Shown: one piece after another, positions 51,201-62,146 of the stretch | Layout: the number at the start of each line of letters is the position of its first letter | Numbering within the stretch: position 1 is the first letter of the stretch | Source of the DNA: Pycnopodia helianthoides | Lineage: Eukaryota; Echinodermata; Asteroidea; Forcipulatida; Asteriidae | Direction: 5' to 3' | DNA length: 64,000 nt | NCBI GenBank assembly: GCA_032158295.1 | Contig: CM063246.1 | Span: 11,657,608-11,721,607 of the forward strand | The notes under the pieces: model-generated | Database searches by the model: none | The model's input: the letters and a program-made list of their open reading frames with translations, nothing else | What the model was told of the DNA's origin: nothing | Program-made: the position numbers and the translations under genes

Positions 51201-53413
51201 AGATACCGTTTATAAAGCTCTTAAGCAGAAAAAGCCTGCTTAGTACTGTATTTGCTAAGCACTAAGAAGGCGAGGTACCAATCACAACAAAGTAAAGTGA
51301 ATGGCATATTGGCTGGTAGCCCATTTCTGCCAAACAGGATATTCCTCTGCTAAGCAGCTTTATGAAATTGGGCTCATAGCTAGACTTGAATTCAAGTCAT
51401 TAATGTCGGCTGTGACTCCCCCCTAGGCAGACTGCACGCTGTCTGACCAATAGGGTGTGGCAATTATAACAGTCTCAACAGGAAATTGTTGAAAAGACAC
51501 CAAATGACGTATTGAATCCAAGTCTACCTTCAACAGATAAAGTCATTTGAACCCAATGTCTCAAAGTTTGTCTGCATAAAAATGTGCTTTAAAGGCAGGA
51601 TAGACTTTTGGTAATTGTCAAAGAGTATTATCCTCACTTGGTTTATACCAACATATGCACAAAATAACAAACCTGTGAAAATTTGGGCTCAATTGGTCAT
51701 CGAAATAAAGGAAATTATAAAAGAAAAAGCACCTTGTAAGTTGTTGCATAGAATTGTGTGCTTCCAAATGCCTGAGAAAGGCTTGTGCGGGATGCCTTTC
51801 TCGATTCAAGTATTTTCATGAGAAATTACCCCTTTCTCAAAAACTACATTACTTCAGAGGGGTCGTCTCTCACAATGTTTTATACTATCACAGCTCTCAG
51901 GTGCTCCTTAATACCAAGTAAGTGTTTATGGTAATGTTTTCTTGAGTAATTACCAAAAGTTATCCACAGCCTTTAATACTACAGAATTGTCTTGCTCAGC
52001 AGAATTACATTTACTTATCAGAATGTCATGAACGGGGATGTTTGAGACGCTAGGTGGCAGCAGACTTACCGGGTAAATCCATTGTTCTTGGCAATGAGCG
52101 CATGCCGAAAACTATGTAAGAATGGATTTTGACCTGGTAAGTCTGCTGCCATCTAGCACTCAAAAGTCTCCCATTGTACATCACTGCAAGATGCACTTGC
52201 CTTGTCCCGTTTTCCATCGTCCACACTGTTTCTAAAATAGTTAAAGAATCTTTAGTCTATCTATTTAAGCTTACTTTTATTAAGTAATCTTTTAAAAGAT
52301 GATACAGAAATTTCTTGCCAAGTGTGATTATTTATTAGCGCTCTAATTAACTGCTCTTGGGGATTTGTTAACAGGGATAAGATAATGTCCGTCAGTTTGA
52401 AATGTATAAATCGCGGCTATTCTGGATAGGAATAAGGACTCGTAATGATCGAGCTGATGGCGCTATGTTGTAAGTTTCTGCGGGATATGCCATGTGCTCA
52501 CTGCTCAGGTAAAGTCTAGGGCTGGACAAAATTCCCAGTTTTAAATGATTTATAAAAGTTGCTTTTGTTTCCTTTGAGTTTTTTCAGTTTGTTTTCGTTC
52601 CCTTTATTTGTTTGTCAGTTTGCAACAGCAAATTTCTCCATGGCTTCCTTGAAACAATTGACTGAGAACAGTTTTCAAAAAAACAAATTGACCTCTGGTT
52701 TACTGATCAGCATAGTTCATGGCCTGAAACTTTGGCTAGTGGTTTTGTTTTGTTTTGTTTTGTTTTGTTGTTGTTGATTTTTTTACTCTGAAGTGCCATT
52801 ACCAAGACTGGTGTTTGTTGATTTTGTTGATGTTTTATTTTTGTCATGAAAGAAGTTTTACTCCTTTAGAAAACCAGAAAGTTTGATAGGGCACTAAGGC
52901 CAAGACCAGGGAATAAATGACCTCTATTTAATGTCAGGACTGCATTGCTATAAACATTGATCAGTCTGCCACCATCTATGGCAGGTTCCCTGTTTACAAT
53001 GTAGTTAGATTTACCAATATACACACGACACCAGACTATTTGGCCCTTGAGCCTCAGTTTGGTTGCATGGATTTACTGAACAGTGCGAACGCAGAATTTA
53101 CATCATTACTATTTTGACTTTGAGAACAAATTATTTCTATTTAAAAAACAGGACCAAACTCCAACGGTTGCCAGTTTTTCATCACCACAACCAAGACATC
53201 CTGGTTGAACGGCAAGCACACCGTCTTCGGCAAGGTCTTAGAGGGCATGGATGTCATCAGGACGATCGAGAACCTGGAGACAAACGATAAAGACAGCCCC
53301 TGAAGCCCACGGTCATCTGGGATTGCGGGGTCATAGAGGTCAAGGAACCCTTCGAGGTGAAAAAGGAAGGTGTTGCAACACCGGATTCTGTAGTCGGACC
53401 TCCCACTGTGTAG
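48165..53413 (+). CDS. PPIB: Secretory-pathway cyclophilin (PPIase, PPIB-like), frameshifted in last exon
   Basis: Cyclophilins catalyse cis-trans isomerisation of Xaa-Pro bonds; the B type works in the ER and secretory route. Exons: 48165-48224 (signal peptide, 20 aa ending CGNAA), 49841-50066, 51078-51197 and 53152 onward. Residues: [15 protein letters not shown] (R87, F92, M93, Q95), [20 protein letters not shown] (F145), [19 protein letters not shown] (W153, H158). All correspond to the CypA catalytic set (R55, F60, M61, Q63, F113, W121, H126), so the active site is complete. The exon 3 region [16 protein letters not shown] departs from the usual TRGDGTGGKSIYG. In frame, the protein stops at 53301-53303 (185 aa). 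One base lost from the CCCC run at 53297-53300 puts the usual end ([13 protein letters not shown], then a longer tail to a TAG at 53411) in the next frame. There is no KDEL-like end in either frame. Sequencing error or a real truncation are both possible. Confidence 0.9.
48474..48604. repeat. Inverted repeat in cyclophilin intron 1
   Basis: TCTGTGTACAATTTGGGGCA...CCCCTCTGACC (48474-48510) faces GGTCAGAGGGGCTGATTTTC...AATTTACACAGA (48569-48604), about 36-nt arms with a few mismatches and a CTAGA-rich loop. Confidence 0.8.
49460..49807 (+). mobile_element. TTAA MITE, family A copy 3 (cyclophilin intron 1)
   Basis: TTAA at 49460-49463 and 49804-49807. Very close to the 9713 copy; the central palindrome reads ATTATCGCGCGTGATA, a single change. 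Its right end lies 33 bp before the exon 2 acceptor junction, so it may supply part of the branch-point region. Confidence 0.88.
49841..50066 (+). CDS. PPIB: Cyclophilin exon 2
   Basis: 226 bp, from [10 protein letters not shown] through [20 protein letters not shown] to [11 protein letters not shown]. Acceptor TTTTTTGCAG, donor ATTCAAG|GTCAGT; ends in phase 1. Confidence 0.95.
50179..50610 (+). mobile_element. TTAA MITE, family B copy 3 (cyclophilin intron 2)
   Basis: TTAA at 50179-50182 and 50607-50610; ends TTAAAGGTATACTATACAGG and ACTGTTATACCTTTAA. It contains a short local insertion-like stretch (ACCATAGATAAAGTCTGTTC) near 50319. Confidence 0.85.
51078..51197 (+). CDS. PPIB: Cyclophilin exon 3
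   Basis: 120 bp; [20 protein letters not shown], then [20 protein letters not shown]. Acceptor TTGAAACAG, donor AATGCTG|GTAAGA. Confidence 0.95.
51217..51375. repeat. Family C MITE, diverged (cyclophilin intron 3)
   Basis: TAAAGCTCTTAAGCAGAAAA at the left and CTAAGCAGCTTTATGAAATT then GGGC at the right; the middle has GTACCAATCACAACAAAG and GGCTGGTAGCCC. The left 14 bases of the TIR are lost. Confidence 0.7.
51589..51976. mobile_element. TTAA MITE related to family A (cyclophilin intron 3)
   Basis: TTAA at 51589-51592 and 51973-51976. TTAAAGGCAGGATAGACTTT then TGGTAATT faces AATTACCAAAAGTTATCC and AGCCTTTAA. Shares ACAAACCTGTGAAAATTTGG with B and GGTCATCGA with A, a mosaic of the two. Confidence 0.75.
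53152..53303 (+). CDS. PPIB: Cyclophilin exon 4 as read in frame
   Basis: 152 bp ending TGA at 53301-53303. Contains [20 protein letters not shown] and [16 protein letters not shown]. Homologous residues continue past the stop in the +1 frame to 53413, so the true exon probably ends there. Confidence 0.88.
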
Positions 53414-53956
53414 ATTGCAACTGCCATCTTTGTTAGGTACCCAGGCATTAGGCATGGCAAAGTGGTGAATAACTTTCATAGTCGCCAGACTAATCATTCA
53501 TAGTTGCATATTTAAGACCCATTTCAGTCACTCTTTGGGAGTCTGGGATCGTGACCGTGAACACTCTCCGATGGTGGGCACCCTTAGAAGAAACTTTGTG
53601 AATGCATTCATGCCTGTAAATCAATACAAATACCAGCTTGGAAAAGTTTGATATCAATGAAAAATTCACCCCATTTCAAAACTGACTTCATAGGTAATCA
53701 GGGAACCTAAGTTTATATTCACAAAAGAATATACATGTACAAAGAATTTGTTGTTGGGTTAATTTCTTAGCTGGTATACTGATAGTCTGCAGGATGACCT
53801 ATGATCTGTGACCAAGCTAACCCTTGACCTCAGAATTTGATCACTGACCCTTAACCTCAGAATTGGACCATCAATTTAAGTTTGTAAATGGTGCCCCCCC
53901 CCCCCCGCCCACAAGTGTTCACATTTCATTTTACTAATGCCTAATTCAAGATTTTA

Positions 53957-53962
53957 AATAAA
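53957..53962 (+). terminator. Putative cyclophilin polyadenylation signal
   Basis: AATAAA in ATTTTAAATAAACATTGC; a second AATAAA lies at 54072-54077. Confidence 0.5.
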
Positions 53963-54654
53963 CATTGCTTCAACATGATCTGTATCAAATGTGATATTCA
54001 CTGATGACTTTCTTGAAAAGTGTCATATTGCTCAAAATTTGTTACCGTAATAATTTTGTTAATTATATTTAAATAAAAGCCTCTGAGGATAAATTGCTGT
54101 TATTATTTAAGTTTTTACTGTGGCGGTCAGACCTTTTGAGTGAAGTAGGAAATTCATTTGCAAGCATCGGAAACCAGCTAAAGAATTGTAAGTTAACGTA
54201 ATTTTGTTTGTATTGAACGAAAATGCTGCATTTCATTTAGTGTCCAAGACGCCATTTTCTCCACTTATTTTCAGATTGTTTCAACATCCCTACCCTAAAA
54301 GCCAATAAACAAACAAATAAATCGAATAAATAACTTAACATGAAAAAATTGCACAACTACAAAATAAGTGATAGTGAGTATAGTTTTGAGTGGTGACACA
54401 GTCGTATTTTTTTCCGAGCTTTCTTAAATGATGTCCTATGGTGCTACTCTGTGTTGTAAATTCTATTTAAAACACTGCAAAAATAAAATGAATTTTTGTA
54501 TATAAATTTTAAATTTGTATGTATACGGGATGCCCAAGAATGCCTTCTCTTGCCCCCAAACAAAATCAAGCAATCAAGCAATCAAGGACATTGAAAATAA
54601 ACTGCAGTGCCAAAAGCAGACAATTTGAAAAAGCAAATGAGGAAGAGTAGATCG

Positions 54655-54795
54655 TGCAGGTCTCGCGCGTAATCAAACATTTTTGGGACCACTTTGGTCC
54701 CACGTACACTGCTGTAGCGTAGAGGGACACAAGCTCGCGCACTTCAAGGGTCCCTATGTTCGAATACGCTCGAGACTTGCACAGTCTGTAATGCA
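54655..54795. repeat. Family M repeat copy 2
   Basis: CATTTTTGGGACCACTTTGG then TCCCACGTACACTGC, closing with GAATACGCTCGAGACTTGCA and CAGTCT. The 58018 copy has the same order. Confidence 0.65.
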
Positions 54796-54993
54796 TACGG
54801 GTGTGCAGAGATTACGAGGAAGTTTTTATAGCAAGGTTTAATCGATAGTGAAAAGTATCTATGCAGAGCTTTTTAAATTTTTAACATTATAAAAAAAACA
54901 GGTTTTAGATAAATGTATGTGAATAAGATTAATGACTGATTATCTTGCCGATTATGATAGAGCTGTCAGGTCACTGCAACGACGTTGCCAGAC

Positions 54994-55331
54994 TATAGAC
55001 CATGTAACCTGTGGACACTCCCATTACAAGGGCCACAGACCCTGGATTTCCCGCAGGCACAATTCGTACACGGCTCAACGGAGGCGGAATTAAAATTGTA
55101 CATTTCAGTGGGATTGCACCGTTCGATTTCTATCAACTTTTGATATGAGAAAAAAAGGGGGGAACATCTAAAAACTTGTACGAGTTGTTACTTTTATAAC
55201 TCTTCGATTTTATGAGATAATTATAATACAAAATGTAGAATTGTCCTAATGACCCAGTGTAGTATCTTGCCTGCCTGGAAATGCCGGAATGTACAAGGTC
55301 ACTCTTTTTGTAAACAAAGGCTATATGGTTC
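54994..55331 (+). mobile_element. Family I MITE copy 4
   Basis: Starts TATAGACCATGTAACCTGTG, contains TCCCGCAGGCACAATTCGTA and ends AAAGGCTATATGGTTCG. More diverged than the 23706 copy. Confidence 0.72.
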
Positions 55332-56211
55332 GTGTAAAAACATTTTTGCAAAAATACAACAAAGCTGTATCATCCTTTTAACGTTTCCAGATGTACACGC
55401 ATAACAAAATGTGTGGAATAAACCCAAAGTTTCCTCTGAGCTGGTGGGAACAGTAGCCTCTGCACAGGATAACTGGAGCAAGATTTAGCTACATCTGAAG
55501 AAAATAATTCAGAATTCTGAAAAAAGTTGAACTTTCTCGTCCCTGATAGTTGAGAAAACTGACCTCTGTTGCTTTGACGTGGCAGCTCATAGCAGCCAAA
55601 GATGTTATTCTTGTAATATATGATCTTGGAAAAAAAAATGAAGTTCAATAATTAAAAGATACAAGTTGTTCATACATCTGAAGTGTGTCTTGCCGCATTA
55701 TTTGTGTGCGTGTTGATTCCTGAATACTTTGTAAGGTGATTGAAGGAAGGGGATGGTTTAAGATGCTAGGTCTGATTTTGGGTCAGATTTGCCCCCAAAA
55801 TTTGGTATAAAAGTTTGAAGTAGCTATTTATATACATTCAAGAAAGTTATACTTCTTATTAATATTATTATGAATCCAATTTCTGGTCCACATACAGGGA
55901 GACAAGAAGACAGAACGCTTTGCAAATAACTCAAAGTATGCATCTGTTATTTTATTCAAAACATACCCGCTGTATTTCTTTATTAAATTTATTCAACAAA
56001 TTTGAATCTTTACATAACTCACAAGAATTAAAAAAAAAAATCATTGACTACACACTTTCTAAATAAAAGTCCGGAAATACAATGTATTATATCAAAGAAG
56101 TTCTAGCCCCAACACCAACAGAGGTCACGAGAATTCCTCTGAAAAAAATCATTTTAATTTCGAGCTAGACAACAAGAGTTTCATTATTTCATTGCATTTT
56201 CACCAATCCAT
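55332..56211. other. Intergenic, no feature seen
   Basis: AT-rich; no gene or repeat family assigned. Open frames at 55133-55648 show no domain. Confidence 0.35.
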
Positions 56212-56440
56212 TGGGTGCATTGGTTCAAATGTCATAAAGCAGTTAAGCAGAAAATAGTGCTAAGCAGATACAAGCAGGGAACCAGTCTCAAACAATATAC
56301 ATGACATGGTACTTGGCTGGTATCCTGTTTCTGCTAAGCAAGATTTTAGTGGTAAGCAATTTTGTTGTGCTTAAGCAGCTCTATGTTGAGCCTAACCCAC
56401 AGAGCTGCTTAAGCACAAAAATAGCTAAGCACAAAACAAT
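56212..56440. repeat. Family C MITE, rearranged copy
   Basis: GTCATAAAGCAGTTAAGCAG...CCAGTCTCAAACAATATACA...GGCTGGTATCCTGTTTCTGC then CTTAAGCAGCTCTATGTTG. A second inverted end (CACAGAGCTGCTTAAGCACA) follows directly. Confidence 0.7.
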
Positions 56441-56586
56441 TAAACTCTTGCTTTTGACCCACAAGCTGGTACCGTATATAAGAGTACGCCTTTACTGAGC
56501 TCATCATTTATGCAGTTAAGTCAAGGTGGACAGTATGACATTTGATGCACCAAATTGCTAGGGGAAAGTGCAACGAGACAATAAAT

Positions 56587-56823
56587 TTAACCCTCCTACT
56601 AAAATCATGTGGTGAATGCATCCACACAGTCAACCCTCCTACTGTCTGACCGTTCAAAAATTATCGGTAGAGGTTTTGAATGATGGACAAACTATGCCAA
56701 CCTGCAAATGATATGTGGTGAATTGCATCCACACAGTACACACATGTGCACAGTCAGTTCTGTGCACGTTTGTGCCACCATATACAACTTGCTTGGAAAC
56801 CTCACCAATAGTAGGAGGGTTAA
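56587..56823. mobile_element. piggyBac-like MITE, family D copy 3
   Basis: TTAA (56587-56590) CCCTCCTACT...AGTAGGAGGG TTAA (56820-56823). It contains an internal false start: ACAGTCAACCCTCCTACTGT (about 56627-56646) repeats the terminus, and GTGGTGAATGCATCCACACA occurs twice. Confidence 0.8.
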
Positions 56824-57140
56824 AGCACCCACACTGTTTATAAAATGCTTGGCGAGTATATTTTTCAAGTTAATCGGTGGCACCAGATTATGTTGTAACC
56901 TAACGTCCTTATTATAAAGGCCCTTTATGAATTTTACAGGTTGACTTTGGCTCCAATCACCCGTTTGAAGCCTTGCACCAAAAGCACAAATTTTCAAAAT
57001 GACTAAAGGAGTCGCTAAGCCGGTACGAGCCTAAGCCGGAGCCTAAGCCGGGCTTTCTTAGGGACCTAAGACTTTCTGGATTCTAATAAAGTCTGGATAC
57101 ATTTAAGGACATTTCACCGAAGGATTATTCAAGAGAATTA

Positions 57141-57278
57141 GGCCATGTCCAAATTGGCGGCTACAGCTATGGCTATGGCCGGATCGCCGCATCATCATCG
57201 TTACGTTGAAGTATAGGACACCCTTAGCAACACCCTCAGCAACAGTCATAGCCGTAGCCGCCAATTTGTATACGGCCA
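57141..57278. repeat. Family H repeat copy 5 (best preserved)
   Basis: Ends GGCCATGTCCAAATTGGCGG and CCGCCAATTTGTATACGGCC are inverted over 20 bp with mismatches. The interior CTATGGCTATGGCC and GTCATAGCCGTAGC are also inverted. Confidence 0.75.
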
Positions 57279-57321
57279 TACATTCAGAAGGAATGAAGAG
57301 GCAGTTTATAACCTCTATGGT

Positions 57322-57558
57322 AGTCTTGGCTCAAAGACACTCTAGTTGTCTAGTCATGAACACATGTAGTCATAAAAAAAAAAAAACAGTGGTCTAAACT
57401 GCTATCACCCCACGAACCACTCGCTGCCAGAGGGCGCTACCATTGTGATAGCAGTTCATGGGGGGATAGCAGTTTACAGGAATGATGGGGGCGTCCTCTC
57501 TCGCGGTGACAAGGTTTTTTTCGTGACTACACAACTGGAGTGTCTTGGAACCAAGACT
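57322..57558. mobile_element. TIR element with AGTCTTGG ends
   Basis: Left AGTCTTGGCTCAAAGACACT plus CTAGTTGT (57322-57349) against right ACAACTGGAGTGTCTTGGAA plus CCAAGACT (57531-57558), 28-bp TIRs. An inner palindrome TAAACTGCTATCACCCC / GGGGGATAGCAGTTTA is also present. Confidence 0.78.
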
Positions 57559-58017
57559 AACTCTGTGGTTAATACTTCAGCTGATAGTCCACAGTTAAAT
57601 AAATACTCCAACAGTACATCAATGGAAGACAAGACATGGTAATAACTTCATGTCTTTATGACAAAAATCATTCAATCACAAAAATTAGACGGTCAAAAAA
57701 AACAAACACCACAGTTCCATGGCTTTGCCCATAGGAACAGAACCCAGAGAGCGGCGAGGGCATTGATCATGTGAGTCAGCCATGTTGGCTTTCTGGCAAA
57801 AGTCAACTTTCCCATTGGAGATTCCCTACAGATGATGTCATCTTGTTTACAGTGTTAACTGATATTCTTCAATTCACAGCCGACAATGAGGGCGCCAAAG
57901 CAGAAGACAGAAGACTTGATCGAGCTCAGCTTTTCCAGGTTCTATTTCCAAGGTTTTGCCCCCAAAACAACGAACAATGTCTGGGCTCAAGACAAACGGA
58001 CCACTTGACCCTGCATG

Positions 58018-58130
58018 CCCAAACATTTTTGGAACCACTTTGGTTCCATGTGCATTGCTTTGACACGTGGGGAAACAAACTTGGGTCTAATGTTGGAATA
58101 CAAGCGAGACTCGCACAGTCTATTCGCCTC
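58018..58130. repeat. Family M repeat copy 3
   Basis: CCAAACATTTTTGGAACCAC...GGTTCCATGTGCATTGC...ACAAGCGAGACTCGCACAGT. Same order as the 54655 copy. Confidence 0.62.
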
Positions 58131-58785
58131 AGCGCAAGGTCAGCCATTTGTGTGTAGAGCCTCGATTTGGAGACGCAGTGAATAGAAGCATTACATCACT
58201 CTGTATCGTCACGGTAATGTGATGACACTTTCATCCAAACAGATACATCAATAGAACACAAATGAAGCATGAAGTCAAAGCTCTACACGCACATGGCGGA
58301 TCCGTGCAAGTAGCCAATAGACAATGCAGGCAAATCGTCCTCGTTCCCCCTTTATTTTAATTACAATATCCAAAGCAGATCCTAATCCCAAATTAAGAAA
58401 AAACACATCAATTTCAAGAAGAAGAAAAATTTCACGGCTGGGGAGGTACTTTTAACATGGGGTACGCAAGAAAAGCCCTCAGCTTTGGCCACACATTCAT
58501 GTTGAAGCTAGGGACAAAGGCTGGTCAATTATTCACCTAACTCTTTCCACTCTAGACACAGCCTGTAAGTATAATTCATTTCAGAGCCTTCCAACCACAT
58601 TATTTTTGCATGACATCTGCAAAGTTCATGTTTTCTTTGCCAATTTCTGCCCCTCCCTCTAAAAAAAAAAAATCCAAACCAAACCCCTCCCCCCAAAAAG
58701 AAAATCCCAAACAAACAACCAAACAATTTTTCAGTTGACAACACAAGTCCCTATTTCATAAAACTGTTTTCCCTAGCGATCTCCC

Positions 58786-59183
58786 TTGAAGGAACATTAC
58801 AGAATAGTTTTTTTCTAACAAAACAGTTGCTGGCAGTGTAAGCACTTTATGTAATCCACCATACACATAAACTGACAAACCTGTAGAAGTTTGAGATCGA
58901 TCGGCCATCTGGGTCACGAGAAAATAGTGAAAAACCGATTACACATTTGCATGGAAATCATATAGATTCAACAAATGAACAAAACGCTCACTGAGCGATA
59001 AATTCCAATCAGAAAATTAGTTTATTCATTTCTCATCAAATATGGCATTTCAGACAGAAATATTTCAAGGGATGTTTTCTACTATCATCATCATTAGACC
59101 GTGTAAGATTTATGTAAGTCTGTGATCAAAAAGTATTTTTTTGTTCAAGTTTTTTTCTTACCAACTCTGTAATGTTCCTTTAA
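58786..59183. mobile_element. TTAA MITE related to family A, copy 5
   Basis: Right TTAA at 59180-59183; left end mutated to TTGA (58786-58789). TIR AGGAACATTACAGA / CTGTAATGTTCCT. It keeps ATCGGCCATCTGGGTCACGA, GAAAATAGTGAAAAACC and GGCATTTCAGACAGAAATAT. Confidence 0.75.
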
Positions 59184-59309
59184 CAGTGGTCCGCTGGTCG
59201 AATGCCAGTTAAAAGTTCTAAGGACCAGTCAAGTTTCTGCCCCAAGCGGTCTAGCTGACCAGTTCTTTGCTAACATGAAAATGCAATGCTACATGAATTC
59301 TACTACATG

Positions 59310-59505
59310 TATGCCCAATTTCATAGAGCTGCTTAAGCAGAAAATATTGCTTAACAATTGCCTGCTCAGCAGAAATGAGCAGGTTACCAGTCACAAATTG
59401 TACATGTGGTATAGTAGTTTGGCTGGTAACCTTATTCTGGTAAGCGTAATTTTGTTGTGCTTAGCTACTTTTTGTGCTTAAGCAGCTCTATGAAATTGGG
59501 CCCCG
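59310..59505. mobile_element. Family C MITE (well preserved)
   Basis: GCCCAATTTCATAGAGCTGC then TTAAGCAGAAAATATTGC on the left and TGCTTAAGCAGCTCTATGAA then ATTGGGCC on the right. The middle has GGTTACCAGTCACAAATTGT and GGCTGGTAACCTTATTCTGG. Confidence 0.85.
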
Positions 59506-59920
59506 ATTGTTTTTTTTATGTGGGTTCAGATTCAAGTCCCGTACAAAAGACCAAGATGGGCCAGCGAGAAAGCTGGCGGACTAGTGCAAGTTGACTTGGT
59601 CTCTCTGGCTAGTCACTGAAAAAAGTTAAGGGCGTATTGTAGGCGTATGTAGGCGCATGTGACGCCTAGACATACCCAGCCTCCTAGGAGCAAGTCTCCT
59701 CCGATTCCCAAAACAGTTATTTTTCGTCACCTTGAAAGGCGACTATGGAAGAAGCTATCTAAGTCTCAAAAGGTGGTGACACACAAAGTTCTTTTGTCTC
59801 TGTACAATTAATTACATCACTGTTATTTACACATCAATACAGTATCATACATACCAGGAACTGAGGTCAATTTACCTCAACATTTGTACAAATTCTGCGA
59901 CAATATGTCCTTTTTTTTAG

Positions 59921-59938
59921 AGAGAGAGAGAGAGAGAG
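59921..59938. repeat. (GA)n microsatellite
   Basis: AGAGAGAGAGAGAGAGAG, preceded by a T-run. Confidence 0.85.
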
Positions 59939-60958
59939 TGACCGATAAAGAGTGAATTTTACAATAAAACTGAGAAAACTTGTAATTGTTGTCGTGCAAC
60001 CTCAATTGTTTCCCAAGCGAAACAGCCACATTTTCTTGATTAAATAAAATCACCAAAAAGCATATTCTAACATCTGGATATTTTTGATGTACAATTCTTT
60101 TATCTTCATTTATAGAGAAGGCCCTTCATCCTTTAGGGACCAATCATTTCTGTATAATCATTTCTGTATCACCGTAGGCCAAAGACACTGCTAATCTTGT
60201 TGATTATTGCTCCCATTATTTTCAGGAAAAATGTCAGGCAAATACATGGACTTTCCTTGAAACTGTAGATTCTATGTTAACATGAGAAATATTGAAAAAA
60301 ATGTTTTTCGTTGACCCGCTTGTTTTATTGGAAGAAGGTCAAATTTTCTGGCCGTTTACGGCCGCTGTGGGCATTTTGGTACAAGCCACTATGTTTCCTA
60401 AAGGGTTAAGGAACACAGATAGTCCATTCTGAAGGAATGGTACAACATTGGTAAACGCTAAAAAACTTTGGTCATTCCAATCATCCAGTTGTCACAAAAC
60501 TAGTCAAAACCAAAAAACGTCAGGCACAGCTCCCAGGCCTGCAATTCCATCTCTGAGAGGACAAGGGCCATTTTCGTTTTTGCAAAATGAACTTCCATTG
60601 GAAAATGTTAAAAGTTTAGGGGAAATTTTTGAAAGGGCAGCAAGGCCAAGAACATGGCAAAATCAGGTCATGGCCTCTGGGTGATTCCTGGCCTGAGCTC
60701 CCAGAGCTTATGGAAATCAGTTGCTAAGCTCAGACATGTTTCATTGTCGTTGTTTTTGATGTGCTTGCAAAAGTTGCCTTTTGGGGAAAAATTTGTGTGA
60801 TTATATTTGGGATAATCTCCATGTTCTCATGATGAATGCATTTCTAGCGGAGAATTCCTCAGAGTGTTTTACTGACTCGTTCTTACTCTAAATCCACTTC
60901 TGAATGACAATTGTAAAAGACAAAATTAGCAGTTACCAATGCTGTGTCATATCCTTAC

Positions 60959-61894
60959 AAAACCCCGCTCCTACTGTCTGATAATTCCAAAGTCAATCAA
61001 GTGGTTTTGAATAATACACGCACTATGTCAACCTGTAATATGATATCATGTGGTGTATGCCATATTCACAGATAGTTATGTGTATTTCTGTGTACCTGGT
61101 AGTACTGGGATATACCCGGTAGTACTGGGATGTACCCGGTAGTACTCGGATGTATCCGGTAGTACTCGGATGTACCGGTAGTACTCGGATGTATCCGGTA
61201 GTACTAGGATGTACCCGGTAGTACTGGGATGTACCCGGTAGTACTCGGATGTATCCGGTAGTACTCGGATGTACCCGGTAGTACTGGGATGTACCCAGTG
61301 GTACTGGGATGTACCCAGTATTACTGGGATATATCCAGTAGTACTCGGATGTACCCGGTAGAACTGGGATGTACCCGGTAGTACTGGGATGTACCCGGTA
61401 GTACTCGGATGTATCCGGTAGTACTCGGATGTACCCGGTAGTACTCAGATGTATCCGGTAGTACTCGGATGTACCCGGTAGTACTGGGATGTACCCGGTA
61501 GTACTCGGATGTATCCGGTAGTACTCGGTAGTACTGGGATGTACCCAGTGGTACTCGGATGTACCCAGTATTACTGGGATATATCCGGTAGTACTCGGAT
61601 GTACCCGGTAAAACTGGGATGTACCCGGTAGTACTGGGATGTACCCGGTAGTACTCGGATGTATCCAGTAGTACTCGGATGTACCCGGTAGTACTCGGAT
61701 GTATCCGGTAGTACTCGGATGTATCCGGTAGTAGTCGGATGTACCCGGTAGTACTGGGATGTACCCAGTGGTACTGGGATGTACCCAGTATTACTGGGAT
61801 ATATCCGGTAGTACTCGGATGTACCCGGAAGTACCCAGCTAGTTCTGTGAACCCGGCAGTCGTAGTGTCATGGAATGGAAAGTAGGAGGGTCAA
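60959..61894. mobile_element. Family D MITE expanded by a minisatellite
   Basis: Left end CCCGCTCCTACTGTCTGATA, right end AAAGTAGGAGGG then TCAA; the flanking TTAA has decayed on both sides. The left 130 bp (CACTATGTCAACCTGTAATA, TCATGTGGTGTATGCC) and the right 40 bp match family D, yet the copy is about 936 bp instead of 235 because of the array at 61098-61840. Confidence 0.78.
61098..61840. repeat. 20-bp minisatellite, about 37 units
   Basis: Unit GTACTCGGATGTACCCGGTA with variants (CTGGG for CTCGG, ATCC for ACCC, CAGT for CGGT). Variant order repeats: CCCAGTATTACTGGGATATA appears near 61314, 61564 and 61784, indicating higher-order units of about 220-250 bp. Confidence 0.95.
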
Positions 61895-61961
61895 TTAATG
61901 TTTTAAAGCAATCATTGAATGATGACATCAACAAAACAGAGCGTCTACTTCACCACTCTGT

Positions 61962-62146
61962 CTACTTCTGCCAGGGGTCTTTGTTGTTTCGTTTATTGGG
62001 GGTTCCGGAGCTGAAGACCCCCTGGGATGACGAGCCGTTGTTGAAGGAGCTCATTGTCCCGATGGAGAGCAGTCTCGACTCGGATGGTTTGAGGTAGGGG
62101 ATCAATTGCTGCTTTTTAACCATCTGCAATGCTATCTGGTGGTTAC
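61962..62146 (-). CDS. Terminal exon of the unidentified gene
   Basis: 185 bp; acceptor CATTCACAG|GT, entering in phase 1 to complete a Gly codon; 60 residues then TAG (61964-61962). Confidence 0.62.

Noticed and set aside
57771..58157. 128-codon plus-strand frame
   Set aside because: Its second half is the family M repeat, also found at 54655 and 42046 in other frames.
61098..61840. Telomeric or centromeric satellite
   Set aside because: The unit is not telomere-like and the array is confined within a family D element.
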